A stretch of DNA of 61,037 nt, taken from NCBI GenBank assembly GCA_947627245.1, contig CANQVH010000016.1, positions 1-61,037 on the forward strand. The letters are read 5' to 3'. The notes below the pieces were generated by a model. It searched no databases. It had not been told where the DNA came from and was given only the letters and a program-made list of their open reading frames with translations. Below are positions 1 to 8,998 of this stretch, in pieces (the stretch's first letter is position 1; every line of letters starts with the position of its first letter). Made by a program: the position numbers and the translations under genes. The stretch comes from an uncultured Lachnospiraceae bacterium (lineage in GTDB: Bacteria; Bacillota; Clostridia; Lachnospirales; Lachnospiraceae).

Positions 1-365
1 GGCCGCTGTCAGGAGGAACGTGGAATACCGGAGCGCGCAGCGCGAGGATATGCCGCGAAAGCCTCTTGACATAAGGCCCACGGAATACACTTTGGGATCG
101 GGAAAAGGCCAGTCCTGGGCTTTTCCCTTGATTACTATGTGATAATCCCACGCCACTGCTGCTGTTCGTTGAATTATATCTGCAATTTTCAAGGTTCTGC
201 AGAGCCCTTTTTCGGACTCCAGATTTTCATAGACTGCTTGACACTACCTCCACAAAATCTTTTCGCTTTGCGATCCGATTTAAAAATCATTTTCCAAGTA
301 CTGGAAATTACTGTCGATGAGTTGTTACGATAGGCACTTATCCTCATCGTCTAAAAGGCAACATT
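1..365. other. Left-edge stretch without a recognisable gene
   Basis: I see no gene I can name here. A minus-strand frame stays open from about 236 to the left edge but has no good start or recognisable motif. A plus-strand frame is open from 2 to 142. A near-perfect 11-bp stem (100-110 with 117-127, one mismatch) lacks a T-run on either strand, so I do not call it a terminator. The stretch could hold the ends of genes that lie outside the window. Confidence 0.3.
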
Positions 366-400
366 TAAAAAGAGAGAACATCGCGCATTATGTCCTCTCC
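366..400 (-). terminator. Intrinsic terminator of the mannan operon
   Basis: Read on the minus strand, a GAGAG-ACAT stem pairs with ATGT-CTCTC and is followed directly by a T-run (367-371). It lies about 125 bases beyond the stop codon of the GH26 gene, the last gene of the operon, which is where transcription should end. Confidence 0.7.
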
Positions 401-465
401 TAAATTCCTGTATTAACAATAAAATTTAATCTCATCTGTCACAAGGAACCATTTATTTGCATGTC

Positions 466-541
466 TCACAACCACTCCATAGTCTGCGACAGCCGCTCCA
501 CAATCTGCGGCAACTACTCCACACCCTACGGCAGCCGCTTC
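466..541 (-). repeat. 21-bp tandem repeat crossing the GH26 stop codon
   Basis: About three and a half copies of a 21-bp unit (on the plus strand close to CTCCACAATCTGCGGCAACTA) follow one another. Because the unit is a multiple of three it keeps frame. Read beyond the annotated TAG at 526-528, the mannanase frame would encode heptads like RLPQIVE and RLSQTME, broken by a second TAG at 514-516 and ended by TGA at 466-468. The stop therefore sits inside a decayed C-terminal heptad minisatellite. Confidence 0.75.
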
Positions 542-1482
542 ATTTCCGACGTGACTGCATAATCACTTTCGTATATCGCTTTCAGGACGTCTGTCTTGTT
601 GTACTGCTCTCCGATACAGAACTCGTGAGACCACGTCATATAATAAGCCCACGGCGCCTGAGATTTCTCCAGCATCCGGATGTCCGGAAGGTAGCCGATC
701 TCCGCAAGCGCGGCAACCTTCTTGTCGGTCGTCTGTGCGATCAGCTTCTCATACTCCTTCGCATAATCCGTCGCCGCATACTCCTCAAGGTAAATATCGG
801 TCGAGATAACGTCGACGTACTCATCTCCCGGATATCCCTCAGACAGCGGACAGTTCCATACCCAGAGCAGATTGTCGAGGTGATGATGCGCCGTGTAATG
901 CTCAAACATCAGCTTGTAAAGCTCGCGCGCGACCGCCGGCCCTTTCGCGCCCCACCAGAACCACTTTCCGTCCGATTCGTGGAACGGTCTCCAGAGGATC
1001 GGGATCTTCTCGTCCCTGAATTTTTTCAGATGTTCCGCGATGATATCCATATCATGGTAAAAGGCTGCTCGCTCCGGCGTCCCGTCGACGAGTACCTGTC
1101 TTGCATCAAAATCCGTGTGCTCGGTGTAGAAGCTCTTGTCTCTGCCTCCGAGCGGCGAATACCAGTGAAACGTAAACGTAAGGATCGCGTCGGAATTCTT
1201 CGCCAGCTTCATGGCAGTGTCCAGCGTGCCTCTATTCTCATAAATCTCTGTCAAGCATTCCTCAGACGCATCGTCGTAATTGATGTTCGGGGAATAAGCC
1301 AGCAGCTCAAAGCCGAACAGTTTCGGCAGTTTCCCCGTTTTCTCAAGGATGTACTGCGCCTCCTCCATCGGATTCGTCTGCGTGTGCTGTCCCGTGATGA
1401 TCTTCTTACTGGCTATGTCCGAAAGATAATTCAAAAGCTCTCTGGCTTCTTTTGTCGCGTTTGGATTTACCGTCGTCTGCAT
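526..1482 (-). CDS. GH26 beta-mannanase, cytoplasmic
   Basis: A 318-residue glycoside hydrolase of family GH26, which cuts beta-1,4-mannosidic links with retention. The family acid/base glutamate is visible in WRPFHES (E169) and the nucleophile in AEIG (E261). W175/W176 and the HWYSP segment near 106 fit the substrate cleft. There is no signal peptide, so it should act on imported manno-oligosaccharides. The start is backed by AAAGGA six bases upstream. It is the last gene of the mannan operon, 67 bases after a LacI gene, and is followed by a terminator. Family assignment is firm; whether it acts as endo-mannanase or releases mannobiose from chain ends is not decided by the sequence. Confidence 0.9.
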   Translation of the reverse strand: MQTTVNPNATKEARELLNYLSDIASKKIITGQHTQTNPMEEAQYILEKTGKLPKLFGFELLAYSPNINYDDASEECLTEIYENRGTLDTAMKLAKNSDAILTFTFHWYSPLGGRDKSFYTEHTDFDARQVLVDGTPERAAFYHDMDIIAEHLKKFRDEKIPILWRPFHESDGKWFWWGAKGPAVARELYKLMFEHYTAHHHLDNLLWVWNCPLSEGYPGDEYVDVISTDIYLEEYAATDYAKEYEKLIAQTTDKKVAALAEIGYLPDIRMLEKSQAPWAYYMTWSHEFCIGEQYNKTDVLKAIYESDYAVTSEMKRLP

Positions 1483-1549
1483 ATCGTATCCTTTCTTTCA
1501 CAGAAAAATGAAATTTACTTGTCCTCGTTCTCCGTCGTCGCTTCCTGCC

Positions 1550-2647
1550 TTACACGACTTCCCGTTTCTCGTCGCCCTGACTCGTGCTCTGCCGGATCGC
1601 CATCTTCCCGTCGACCTGCCCCGCGCTCTGCCGGATCACCATTTTTCCGTCGATCGTGCGCACCGTCTGCTCCCGCGTCCCCTCGTTGATTCTCTTCAGC
1701 AGCAACTTCAGTCCCTGATGCGCCATCGCGTCCATGTCCACGGCATACGTCGTCAGCTTTCCCTGCATGATCCCGTGCGCAAGAAAACCGTCAAAGCCGA
1801 CAAGCGAAATATCCTCCGGGACGCGGTACCCGGCCTTCGTCAGAAGCTCGGCAGCCATCCCCGCGGTAAAATCGCAATTGCAGACAAATGCAGTCGGCAG
1901 GCGATCCGGAAGCCGCAATTCCGCCTTTCCCGTAATCATGTTCCGGTCAGGCAGGATCCATTCCCTGTTTTCCGCGATCCCGTGCTCCAGCAGGGCTTTG
2001 CAGAATCCCTGATATCGATCCATAATACTGCCTGTCGCGTAGTAGCTCCCGATAAAACCGATCTCGGTGTGTCCGAGACCGATCAGATAATTCGTCATCT
2101 GATACATCCCCTGAAATCCGTTCGAGATGACCGCATCGCAAGGAAACTCGTCGTCGACAAAATCCAGAAAAAGAATCGGACAGTCTGCCGTCTGGTACAG
2201 CTTTCTCAAATATGCTTTCTCCGGCATCCCGAGAACGATCAATCCGCTGATTCCCTTATCGCTTAGCAGCAACGGCATTTCCTGCCGCTTCTCCTGCGCG
2301 TCGGTCAACACTTCGAGCGAGACAAAGCAGCCCCTCCCGGAAGCGGCCACGACGACGCGCTGATACATTTCCCAGTAAAAGGACGTATATTTTTCCAGAT
2401 ACTTATCCTCCACCGTCACGCCGATCCGCATCCCTGCCCGATAGACCCGGCTTCTCGACGAGGCTTTCTTTTCGCGGCGTATTTTTCTGCGATAGCCCAT
2501 CTCCTGCGCCTTTTTTTCAATCTCTATGCGCAGCTCGTCTCCCACGCCGCTGCGGCCGGCCAACGCGTTCGACACCGTCACGATGCTGACCTGCATCTCC
2601 TCTGCGATATCCTTCAGGGTGACATTTTTTTCTGTGTTGTTCTCCAT
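1550..2647 (-). CDS. LacI/GalR-family transcriptional regulator (first of two)
   Basis: A repressor-type regulator of 365 residues. The N-terminal helix-turn-helix is clear (VTLKDIAEEMQVSIVTVSNAL), followed by a hinge and a periplasmic-binding-like sugar-sensing domain. I start at the ATG at 2647 rather than 19 codons upstream, because the helix-turn-helix then begins near residue 9 as in the family and AAAGGA lies just ahead. The C-terminus carries a tandem 14-residue duplication (DGKMVIRQSAGQV then DGKMAIRQSTSQG), which looks like a recent DNA duplication. It sits 16 bases after a second LacI gene in the mannan operon and most likely controls it; the ligand (mannose or a manno-oligosaccharide) is inferred from context. 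Confidence 0.88.
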   Translation of the reverse strand: MENNTEKNVTLKDIAEEMQVSIVTVSNALAGRSGVGDELRIEIEKKAQEMGYRRKIRREKKASSRSRVYRAGMRIGVTVEDKYLEKYTSFYWEMYQRVVVAASGRGCFVSLEVLTDAQEKRQEMPLLLSDKGISGLIVLGMPEKAYLRKLYQTADCPILFLDFVDDEFPCDAVISNGFQGMYQMTNYLIGLGHTEIGFIGSYYATGSIMDRYQGFCKALLEHGIAENREWILPDRNMITGKAELRLPDRLPTAFVCNCDFTAGMAAELLTKAGYRVPEDISLVGFDGFLAHGIMQGKLTTYAVDMDAMAHQGLKLLLKRINEGTREQTVRTIDGKMVIRQSAGQVDGKMAIRQSTSQGDEKREVV

Positions 2648-2663
2648 TTTGTTTCCTTTTCTC

Positions 2664-3674
2664 CTAGAAGCTGTTCCCATGTATGATCTTTCCGGAGACG
2701 ACACTCATACGGGACACGAAATGTGTCTGGTTGATCTTCCGAAGGAGCGTATTCACGCTGACCTTAGCCATCGCCTCGATATTGACATCGTACGTAGTCA
2801 GCTCAACGCCGTCAATCTTGTTCATATAAAAATGATCGAAACCCGCCACACCGACATCCTCCGGCACACGGTAACCACACTGACGGAGCTTCTCGATCAG
2901 AAATGCCGCCGTCACATCGCAGTTGCAAAAAAACGCCTGCGGCATCTCCTCCGGCAGATTCATAAAGATATCCGCGTCAAACGCGATCCGATCCGGAATG
3001 ATCCAGTCCGGCCTGAGTTCGATCCGGTTTTCCATCAGCGCTTTCCGGTATCCGAAAAACCGGTCCCGGATGCTGGACGTCGCCTGAAGCGTTCCGACAA
3101 AAGCAATCTTCCGGTAACCGGCCTCCAGCATCATCTTCGTCAGCCGATATGCCCCTGCATAGCCGTCGCTGATGATAAAATCGGCGTCCCCGATCGGCTG
3201 ATAGTAGTCCACAAAGATGACAGGCGCCTTGCTTTCCGTTCGGATCACCTCCGTGTACGCGCGGCTCAGCTCCCCGAGCACCAATATCCCGTTCACCTGA
3301 TCGTCGCAAAACAGCTTCGGCATACTCAGATTTTCCTCGTCCTCGGGATCCAGTATTTCCAGAAACGTCATGCTTTTCTTTTCCTGCGCCGCAATCACAA
3401 TCTCCTGATAAACCTTCATGTAGAAAGACGGCGTATACCTCAGATATCTCTGCGAGATCAGCACTCCGATCCGGACAAGGGACTCCTTCCTCTGGGTCTG
3501 CCCCAGCGGTCCCTCATATCCCATCTCCTCGGCGACGTCAAGAATCCTCTGGCGGAGCTCATCACTGACGCCCTTCCGTCCGTTCAGCGCAATGGAAACG
3601 CTAACCACGCTGATATTCAGTTCACGGGCAATATCCGTCTGCGTTACCGCGCGCTGTTTTCTCTCCTCTCCCAT
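2664..3674 (-). CDS. LacI/GalR-family transcriptional regulator (second)
   Basis: A 336-residue LacI-type regulator with helix-turn-helix AVTQTDIARELNISVVSVS near the N-terminus and a sugar-binding core ending in FDHFYMNKIDGVELTTYDV. The start at 3674 is chosen because GGAGGG lies four bases ahead; an upstream ATG adds 12 unlikely residues. It follows the esterase gene by 23 bases and precedes the other LacI gene by 16. The two regulators are clearly diverged paralogues with the same layout, so they may answer to different sugars or control different promoters. The mannan operon promoter at about 10.4 kb is the obvious candidate target. Confidence 0.88.
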   Translation of the reverse strand: MGEERKQRAVTQTDIARELNISVVSVSIALNGRKGVSDELRQRILDVAEEMGYEGPLGQTQRKESLVRIGVLISQRYLRYTPSFYMKVYQEIVIAAQEKKSMTFLEILDPEDEENLSMPKLFCDDQVNGILVLGELSRAYTEVIRTESKAPVIFVDYYQPIGDADFIISDGYAGAYRLTKMMLEAGYRKIAFVGTLQATSSIRDRFFGYRKALMENRIELRPDWIIPDRIAFDADIFMNLPEEMPQAFFCNCDVTAAFLIEKLRQCGYRVPEDVGVAGFDHFYMNKIDGVELTTYDVNIEAMAKVSVNTLLRKINQTHFVSRMSVVSGKIIHGNSF

Positions 3675-3697
3675 ACTCCCTCCGTACTGCGTATCCG

Positions 3698-4834
3698 TCA
3701 GCCAAAACAACCCGTGCGCTTCGCCTGCTCCTCGATAAATGCCGCCAACTCGTCCGACATCTCCTCCGCTTCGGCGATGCGGATATGTCCCGGCGTCCCG
3801 CAGCCGTTTCTCTTATAGAGGAAATGCACAATCCTGTCGTCGCCAATCGCCTTGCAAACTTCCTCGATCGCGTCATCCCAGCCCTTATCATGCTCCAAAA
3901 TGGTCGTGGCAAGAACGATCAAAGCCCGCGGGTATTTCCCGCGGATGTTCTCGACAAGCTTCTTGTAGCGCTGTCTCCAGAGGAGCGCCTTCGCGCCGTA
4001 ATAATCATCCTTCATAATGTCCTCCGGATGATTATCGTTCTGCGCGATCGCGACAATGACCACATGCGGCGTGTAACGGCTGAAATCCCAGTCCGTCACC
4101 TCGCCGAACGCCGGATTGTACTGCAGCTTATCCCACACATGCTCCATGCCGGTATACCCGCCGTCTTCGTTGAAATACCCTGTCCCGTCGAGCAGCGCAA
4201 TCCCGCCCTGCGCAATGTCGTGGAGCTCGGCATTTAATTTACGCGCGGTCATCCACGCGTAGGAATACCAGACGTTGGAGTACTCTCCGTTGTGCTCGGG
4301 ATCGGGCTTTCCGGTATACTCCACCGCCTCAGACACTTCCCCGGCCGACACGGAATCCCCGTATACCTCGATCCTGCGTTCCGGCTTCGGAAGCGGCGGA
4401 AGAATCTCCGATCCCTCCGGCAGCTCAAAGCCGTGAAAGAACACCATGTTGCAGGAATCTTGCCTCTTGAAAAATGTCAGCGTGTGTTCGGTATCTTCCA
4501 GATTCTCCGCCAGCACAAAGCGCCTCACGCCCGAGCACCCACAGGACATACATCCCGAAAGGCAGACCGCCATATCCGGCGAAGCCTCAACCGGGTCGCC
4601 CTGAACGTCGTCCTCTCCTTGTGAGAGACAAAGCGTACTCTGCACGCCATCCAGAAGGACTCCCATATAATTGCCCCAATACTGCCTTTGGTTTTCCAGA
4701 TACACGCTGATCTGTGTGCCCCGAAATCGGATGTTCACCAGCGTCGCCGGATAAATAAACATGTACGCACCCGGGTTCGTGTCATCGGTCCTGCCGCTGT
4801 ACTGCAGATATTCATGATCTGGTCTTATCAGCAT
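3698..4834 (-). CDS. CE2-like SGNH acetyl esterase
   Basis: An esterase of 378 residues with an N-terminal beta-sandwich region (about 1-145) and a C-terminal SGNH hydrolase domain. The serine motif is GDSVSAG, followed by the GG and QND blocks (IAQNDNH) and the terminal histidine in GHIRIAEAEEM. This layout is that of carbohydrate esterase family 2, which removes O-acetyl groups from mannan or xylan oligosaccharides. No signal peptide is present, so deacetylation would occur in the cytoplasm ahead of mannanase cleavage. I prefer the ATG at 4834, with GGGAGG eight bases upstream, over a TTG nine codons earlier. In Roseburia mannan loci a CE2 enzyme works together with a second acetyl esterase that I do not see here. 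Confidence 0.8.
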   Translation of the reverse strand: MLIRPDHEYLQYSGRTDDTNPGAYMFIYPATLVNIRFRGTQISVYLENQRQYWGNYMGVLLDGVQSTLCLSQGEDDVQGDPVEASPDMAVCLSGCMSCGCSGVRRFVLAENLEDTEHTLTFFKRQDSCNMVFFHGFELPEGSEILPPLPKPERRIEVYGDSVSAGEVSEAVEYTGKPDPEHNGEYSNVWYSYAWMTARKLNAELHDIAQGGIALLDGTGYFNEDGGYTGMEHVWDKLQYNPAFGEVTDWDFSRYTPHVVIVAIAQNDNHPEDIMKDDYYGAKALLWRQRYKKLVENIRGKYPRALIVLATTILEHDKGWDDAIEEVCKAIGDDRIVHFLYKRNGCGTPGHIRIAEAEEMSDELAAFIEEQAKRTGCFG

Positions 4835-4864
4835 ATCTTCTGCCTCCCTCTGAATTTTCAAATG

Positions 4865-6037
4865 TTATCTAGATAGTCTCTTGATAACCTCCATGCACAT
4901 CCGCCCGTTGTGGTACGGGCACTTCCACGGATCCACGATCGCTTCCTCCTCCGTGATCTCCCCGTTTTCCTTCAGGTCACGAAACCACTCGGAGCCCTCT
5001 CTCTTGTCCACAAGATGATCCTTCACAAATCCCCAGATATCCTCGGCCGCCTGCATGTACTTCAGGCCGGACGGGTCCTGCTGCCACGCGTTCGTAAACC
5101 CGACGATCGCCTCCGCCTGCACCCACCAGACGCGGGTGGTGTCTACCTTGCCGGCCTCGCACTCATTCGCGAGCGAATGGCTACGGTAGGCCTCCTCGTA
5201 GACGCACTCCGTCAGCGTCCTCGTGATCTTCCGCATCTCCTCGGAAAGCGCCTCGTCCCCCAGCACGTCGCAGCCACGGTCGATCAGCCATGCCGACTCG
5301 ATATCGTGTCCAAAGGAGTGAAGGTCGATCAACGTGTTCCACTCCTTGTCGAAGAATACCTCCAGACGGCGCTTCGACGGATTGTAGACCCGGTCGGCAA
5401 ACAGGCGCAGCATATAGCGCAACTGCTCTCCCACCGCCTCGTCGTGCGAGACATCATAGAGTTCTGTGTACGCCTCAAACACATGCAAAAGCGTGTTCAT
5501 CGTCTTCTCCGCCATCACGCCGTTCTCGGAAAGCTTCTCATTGTCCACCGGACGGAAGTCCTGCGAGAACGCCTCCTCATAGCCGAGCGAATCCGTGCAT
5601 TTGTCCTCGATCACCGCAAAAAGCTCCTTCGCCAACTGCAGGGCTTCTTCATTTCTCGTCAGTCTGTAGTACGAGGAGAGCCCGTAGATCGCGAATGCCT
5701 GACAGTAAGTGTGCTTCATTCCTTCTTCCACTTTTCCGTCGTAGGTAACGGACCAGTACACGCCGCCGTTTTCCCGATCCACAAAGTGATCCCGCAAGAA
5801 AGCGTACGCGTGATCCGCCTCAGCCTTCACCGAGTCGTCCTGCAAAAGCAACGCCGCGTTTGAGAAAAACCACAGGATCCTACTGTTCAGGATGCAGCCC
5901 TTGACCGCCTTTTTGTCGATCACCCGGTCATAGCCCATATATCCGTAATATCCGCCGTATTCGTCGTCCCTCATGCCCTTCCAGAACGGAATGAGCTTTT
6001 GTGTCAAATGTGTTCTTACTTCTTCAACCAACATCAC
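4865..6037 (-). CDS. Cellobiose/mannobiose 2-epimerase
   Basis: A 390-residue member of the N-acylglucosamine/cellobiose 2-epimerase family, an (alpha/alpha)6 barrel that converts the reducing-end mannose of mannobiose to glucose. The three family histidines are visible: H185 (TLLHVFEAY), H244 (GHDIESAW) and H376 (CPYHNGRMC), together with the WW pair in TRVWWVQAEA. Its start overlaps the end of the GH113 gene by 14 bases, implying translational coupling. The product, mannosyl-glucose, is normally split by a GH130 phosphorylase, but none is encoded in this window. Cellobiose 2-epimerase activity is the alternative; the mannan context favours mannobiose. Confidence 0.88.
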   Translation of the reverse strand: MMLVEEVRTHLTQKLIPFWKGMRDDEYGGYYGYMGYDRVIDKKAVKGCILNSRILWFFSNAALLLQDDSVKAEADHAYAFLRDHFVDRENGGVYWSVTYDGKVEEGMKHTYCQAFAIYGLSSYYRLTRNEEALQLAKELFAVIEDKCTDSLGYEEAFSQDFRPVDNEKLSENGVMAEKTMNTLLHVFEAYTELYDVSHDEAVGEQLRYMLRLFADRVYNPSKRRLEVFFDKEWNTLIDLHSFGHDIESAWLIDRGCDVLGDEALSEEMRKITRTLTECVYEEAYRSHSLANECEAGKVDTTRVWWVQAEAIVGFTNAWQQDPSGLKYMQAAEDIWGFVKDHLVDKREGSEWFRDLKENGEITEEEAIVDPWKCPYHNGRMCMEVIKRLSR

Positions 6038-6971
6038 TTACCTCTCCTTTCTGATAGAACTGTGCCACTACCTGCTCCGCCGGCTTTCCGTAAATGTCGT
6101 ATCCTTTATTGCTCAGAGCGTCCACGAGCGGATACATCTGCCAACTCCAGTCCCAGAGCGCAAAGCCTTCTACCCAGTCGCGCTTTTTGCAGGCGGTGAA
6201 CATAGCCCTGTACCAGTCCGCCTGCTCCTCCAAAGAGACGTCGCCTGCAAAGCCCCAATCGTTCGGCACCCGCGAGGAGCCCTCCACAGACATACAGCCG
6301 CACTCCGCAAAAAAGAAAGGTTTTCCATACTTTTTCACCACCAGCTCAATCCGGTCAAGCTGCCTTTCCCAGTCCCCGAGCGGATAATAGCCGCTGGAAG
6401 AGATCACATCCACCGCGTCCCACCAGCCGACGTTATGCTCCTGATACTTATCCGTATTGTAGGACAGCAGACCGTGGAACACGCCCCGCAGCTCACCCAG
6501 CAGAGCGCGCCATTCCTTTTCTCTGCGCTGGCTCTGAACCATCTCGCAGCCAGGCAGGAACATTTTGCAGCCGCTCTCCTGCGCAATCTTCGCAAAATGG
6601 AGCTGAAAATCCGTATAGGAGGCAAACCAGTTGCCCCACTTCGGCTCGCACGGGACATCCTCGTCAAAGAAATTGATATGCGCCCGCCAGGTTCCATCGA
6701 TGCAGTTCACAGTGGGCTTCAGCGCCACCCAAAGTCCAAGGCTTTGCGCGTGGTCGATGATCCTTTTCAGCTCGTCGTCCGTCATCGTGGCATCCGAATG
6801 AAAGTCGATCTTTTCCGAATGCGCCGTCTCCTGCATGGCTGCCGGAACCAACACGATCATATTCGCCCCGGTGCGCTTCGCAAGGCCTTCCAGACTTTCT
6901 CCGGCGCAGGCCTTTGAAAGCGCGCCCCGCGGCGCAAACGCAGCAAAGGTGACTCCCTTGATATATTCCAT
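6024..6971 (-). CDS. GH113 beta-mannanase, cytoplasmic
   Basis: A 315-residue TIM-barrel hydrolase that matches family GH113. The predicted acid/base is E143 in LPGCEMVQ and the nucleophile is E223 in FFAECG; the barrel also shows KGVTFAAF at the first strand and ALWDWSW near the end. There is no signal peptide. GH113 enzymes cut manno-oligosaccharides, and with the GH26 enzyme at the other end of the operon the cell has two different intracellular mannanases. It lies 71 bases downstream of the permease gene and overlaps the epimerase gene. Length is normal for the family. Confidence 0.85.
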   Translation of the reverse strand: MEYIKGVTFAAFAPRGALSKACAGESLEGLAKRTGANMIVLVPAAMQETAHSEKIDFHSDATMTDDELKRIIDHAQSLGLWVALKPTVNCIDGTWRAHINFFDEDVPCEPKWGNWFASYTDFQLHFAKIAQESGCKMFLPGCEMVQSQRREKEWRALLGELRGVFHGLLSYNTDKYQEHNVGWWDAVDVISSSGYYPLGDWERQLDRIELVVKKYGKPFFFAECGCMSVEGSSRVPNDWGFAGDVSLEEQADWYRAMFTACKKRDWVEGFALWDWSWQMYPLVDALSNKGYDIYGKPAEQVVAQFYQKGEVSDVG

Positions 6972-7042
6972 GGTATTCCTCCCGTCTCATCATCCTGCCC
7001 CGCCGATGTGCGAACCGTCCGGGCAGTATGGATATACTCAAC

Positions 7043-7891
7043 TCAGCCCTTCACAGCGCCCGCCGTCAGCCCGCTGTAGATCTGATCCTGACACACGATG
7101 AACAGAATCAGCGCCGGAAGCAGAGAGATGATCACGCCCGCGCAGATCAGATTGTACTGGCTTCCCAACGGCCCGACAAAGGTATACAGCGAAGTCGCCA
7201 CCGTCGGATACAGCTTCTTATCCTGCAGATACAGGTTCGCCATGTAGTATTCGTTGTAGGTGCCGACGCCCTTCAGGATGCAGGAGGTCACGATCGCCGG
7301 CTTCAAGAGCGGCAGATGAATCTTGTAAAAGATCGTGAAATAGTTCGCGCCGTCCATGATCGCCGACTCGTCCAGAGCGATATCGATGTTCTCAAAGAAC
7401 TGTATATAAATATAGATCGATATGACGTCCGTCCCGCACATGATGATCATGTAACCGATCAGCGAGTTGATAAAGCCCAGATTGTACATGATCTCATACA
7501 GAGATACCTGCATGGCGACGCCCGGAAGCAGCGACGCGAACAGGAACAGGTTGCGGATCAGGTTGTTTCCCGGGAACTTGAAGCGGTTCAGCACGTAAGC
7601 CAACTGGGTGCCGATGAATACGGAGCCGATCAGCACGCAGACCAGAATGAGCGTCGAGTTGAAAAACGCTTTGCCCATGTTCGCCCGTTGGAACGCCTGA
7701 ATAAAGTTGTCAAAATTCAGCCAGCTCTGCGGGAGCGTCATTACGTTCGTCTGCTGATACTCTGTCTCGGTCTTGAAAGCCGTGATCACGCAGGACACGA
7801 CCGGGATTACCGCGACGAACGCAAAAAACACCAGCGACGCATATTTCAGAAAAGCAAGTATTCCTCTTTTTGCATAATCTATTGGCTTCAT
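7043..7891 (-). CDS. ABC sugar transporter permease, MalG type
   Basis: An inner-membrane permease of 282 residues with six expected membrane spans, the first at about 16-36. The cytoplasmic EAA loop that docks the ATPase is DESAIMDGANYF (about 174-185). It is the second permease of a carbohydrate-uptake type 1 importer, six bases after the first. Together with the binding protein upstream it should import manno-oligosaccharides. No ATPase gene is present; Firmicutes of this group usually power such importers with a shared MsmK-type ATPase encoded elsewhere. Confidence 0.88.
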   Translation of the reverse strand: MKPIDYAKRGILAFLKYASLVFFAFVAVIPVVSCVITAFKTETEYQQTNVMTLPQSWLNFDNFIQAFQRANMGKAFFNSTLILVCVLIGSVFIGTQLAYVLNRFKFPGNNLIRNLFLFASLLPGVAMQVSLYEIMYNLGFINSLIGYMIIMCGTDVISIYIYIQFFENIDIALDESAIMDGANYFTIFYKIHLPLLKPAIVTSCILKGVGTYNEYYMANLYLQDKKLYPTVATSLYTFVGPLGSQYNLICAGVIISLLPALILFIVCQDQIYSGLTAGAVKG

Positions 7892-7897
7892 ATCCCG

Positions 7898-8905
7898 TCA
7901 CCGTCCTTCCGCTGCTCTAGCTGTTCTCTTTGCCAGTCTTGCAAGTTTCTTTTCCCTGCGGATTCCTGCCTTCGGGTCGTCGTCCTCGGCATCCCGGAAT
8001 ACATACTTAAAGAACAGCTTCTGGAGCACAGTCGCGATAATGATGATGATCAGCAATATGATCGCCATCGCCGAGGCAAGGCCTACCTTCTGCTGCGTGT
8101 GCGCGATGTTGTGCATGACGACAAAGTAGGTGCCCGTGCCGTTCGCGCCGCTCGTGATCACGTACGGCGGTTCGAATGCGCTCAGGGAACCGGTGATCGA
8201 CAGGATCACGTTCAGCATGACGATCGTGCGTATGCTCGGAAGAATGATGTACATGAACTGCTGGAACCGGTTCGCTCCGTCGAGCATCGCCGACTCATAC
8301 AGAGAGGAATCCACCGACATGATGGCTCCGATAAACAGCACCATGTTCTGTCCGAAATAACGCCAGATGGAGGTACCCACCAGAGAGAAGTTGTTGATCC
8401 TCTGGTCGCGCAGCCAGTACGGCAGATTGTCCAGATTGAATCCGCACCACTGCAGCACGGTATCAAACACGAATCCTCTGGTATAGAAGAATTTGAAGAT
8501 AAAACCGATTGCGATTCCGTTGATCAGATACGGGAAAAACATAAATCCCTTAAAGATCTTTCCGCCCTTTACCTTGAAGCTCAGAATGGTCGCGAGATAC
8601 AGTGCAAGCACAAGCTGTATGATCGAGCCGAGCATGTAGTAAAGGCTGAGCTTCAGCGCGCCGAAGCAGTCCTTGCGCTGGAATACCTTCAGGTAATTGT
8701 CCCAGCCCACAAACTGTCGCGTGCCGGTATATTTCATCTTGTAAAAACTGAAGCCGAACATCTCCCCAAACGGAAGATAGGTGAAGACGAAAAGCAACAA
8801 AAGCGGGATAATCATAAACGAGAGCATCACCAGAATCTTCTGTCCGTCTCTGCTTTTGATCCACACCTTGAACGGCCGTCTTTTTTTCACTGCTTTTGTG
8901 TTCAT
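7898..8905 (-). CDS. ABC sugar transporter permease, MalF/UgpA type
   Basis: A 335-residue permease with a basic N-terminal tail (KKRRPFK), a first span at about 24-44 and the EAA loop YESAMLDGANRFQQF (about 203-217). The C-terminus is a charged cytoplasmic tail rich in R and K. It forms the membrane channel with the next gene. It stands 93 bases after the solute-binding protein gene, with a stable hairpin in the gap that probably lowers its expression relative to the binding protein. Confidence 0.88.
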   Translation of the reverse strand: MNTKAVKKRRPFKVWIKSRDGQKILVMLSFMIIPLLLLFVFTYLPFGEMFGFSFYKMKYTGTRQFVGWDNYLKVFQRKDCFGALKLSLYYMLGSIIQLVLALYLATILSFKVKGGKIFKGFMFFPYLINGIAIGFIFKFFYTRGFVFDTVLQWCGFNLDNLPYWLRDQRINNFSLVGTSIWRYFGQNMVLFIGAIMSVDSSLYESAMLDGANRFQQFMYIILPSIRTIVMLNVILSITGSLSAFEPPYVITSGANGTGTYFVVMHNIAHTQQKVGLASAMAIILLIIIIIATVLQKLFFKYVFRDAEDDDPKAGIRREKKLARLAKRTARAAEGR

Positions 8906-8930
8906 CCGGGTTCCCTTCTTTCTATAAACA

Positions 8931-8961
8931 AAGGGGCTGCAGAAAAAAGCTACAGCCCCTT
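8931..8961 (-). terminator. Intercistronic hairpin between binding protein and permease
   Basis: AAGGGGCTG pairs perfectly with CAGCCCCTT over 9 bp, but on the minus strand only a short T-containing tail follows. Such hairpins after binding-protein genes act as partial terminators or 3-prime stabilisers, giving more binding protein than permease. Confidence 0.7.
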
Positions 8962-8998
8962 CATTAGTTTTCGCCGTATAGCAGCGTATTTCTTTTTC

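Noticed and set aside
3..74. Plus-strand peptide SGGTWNTGARS, resembling the variable lectin-like targets of diversity-generating retroelements
   Set aside because: Only about 20 residues at the window edge, the following residues do not fit, and no template repeat or reverse transcriptase is present.
100..127. Intrinsic terminator at the left edge
   Set aside because: The stem is good, but no T-run follows on either strand and it lies within an open frame.
457..1689. Long plus-strand frame over the mannanase gene, with others like it over most genes on the left
   Set aside because: Composition rich in R, P, S and H and exact antisense position to a clear enzyme; a shadow of GC-rich codon usage.
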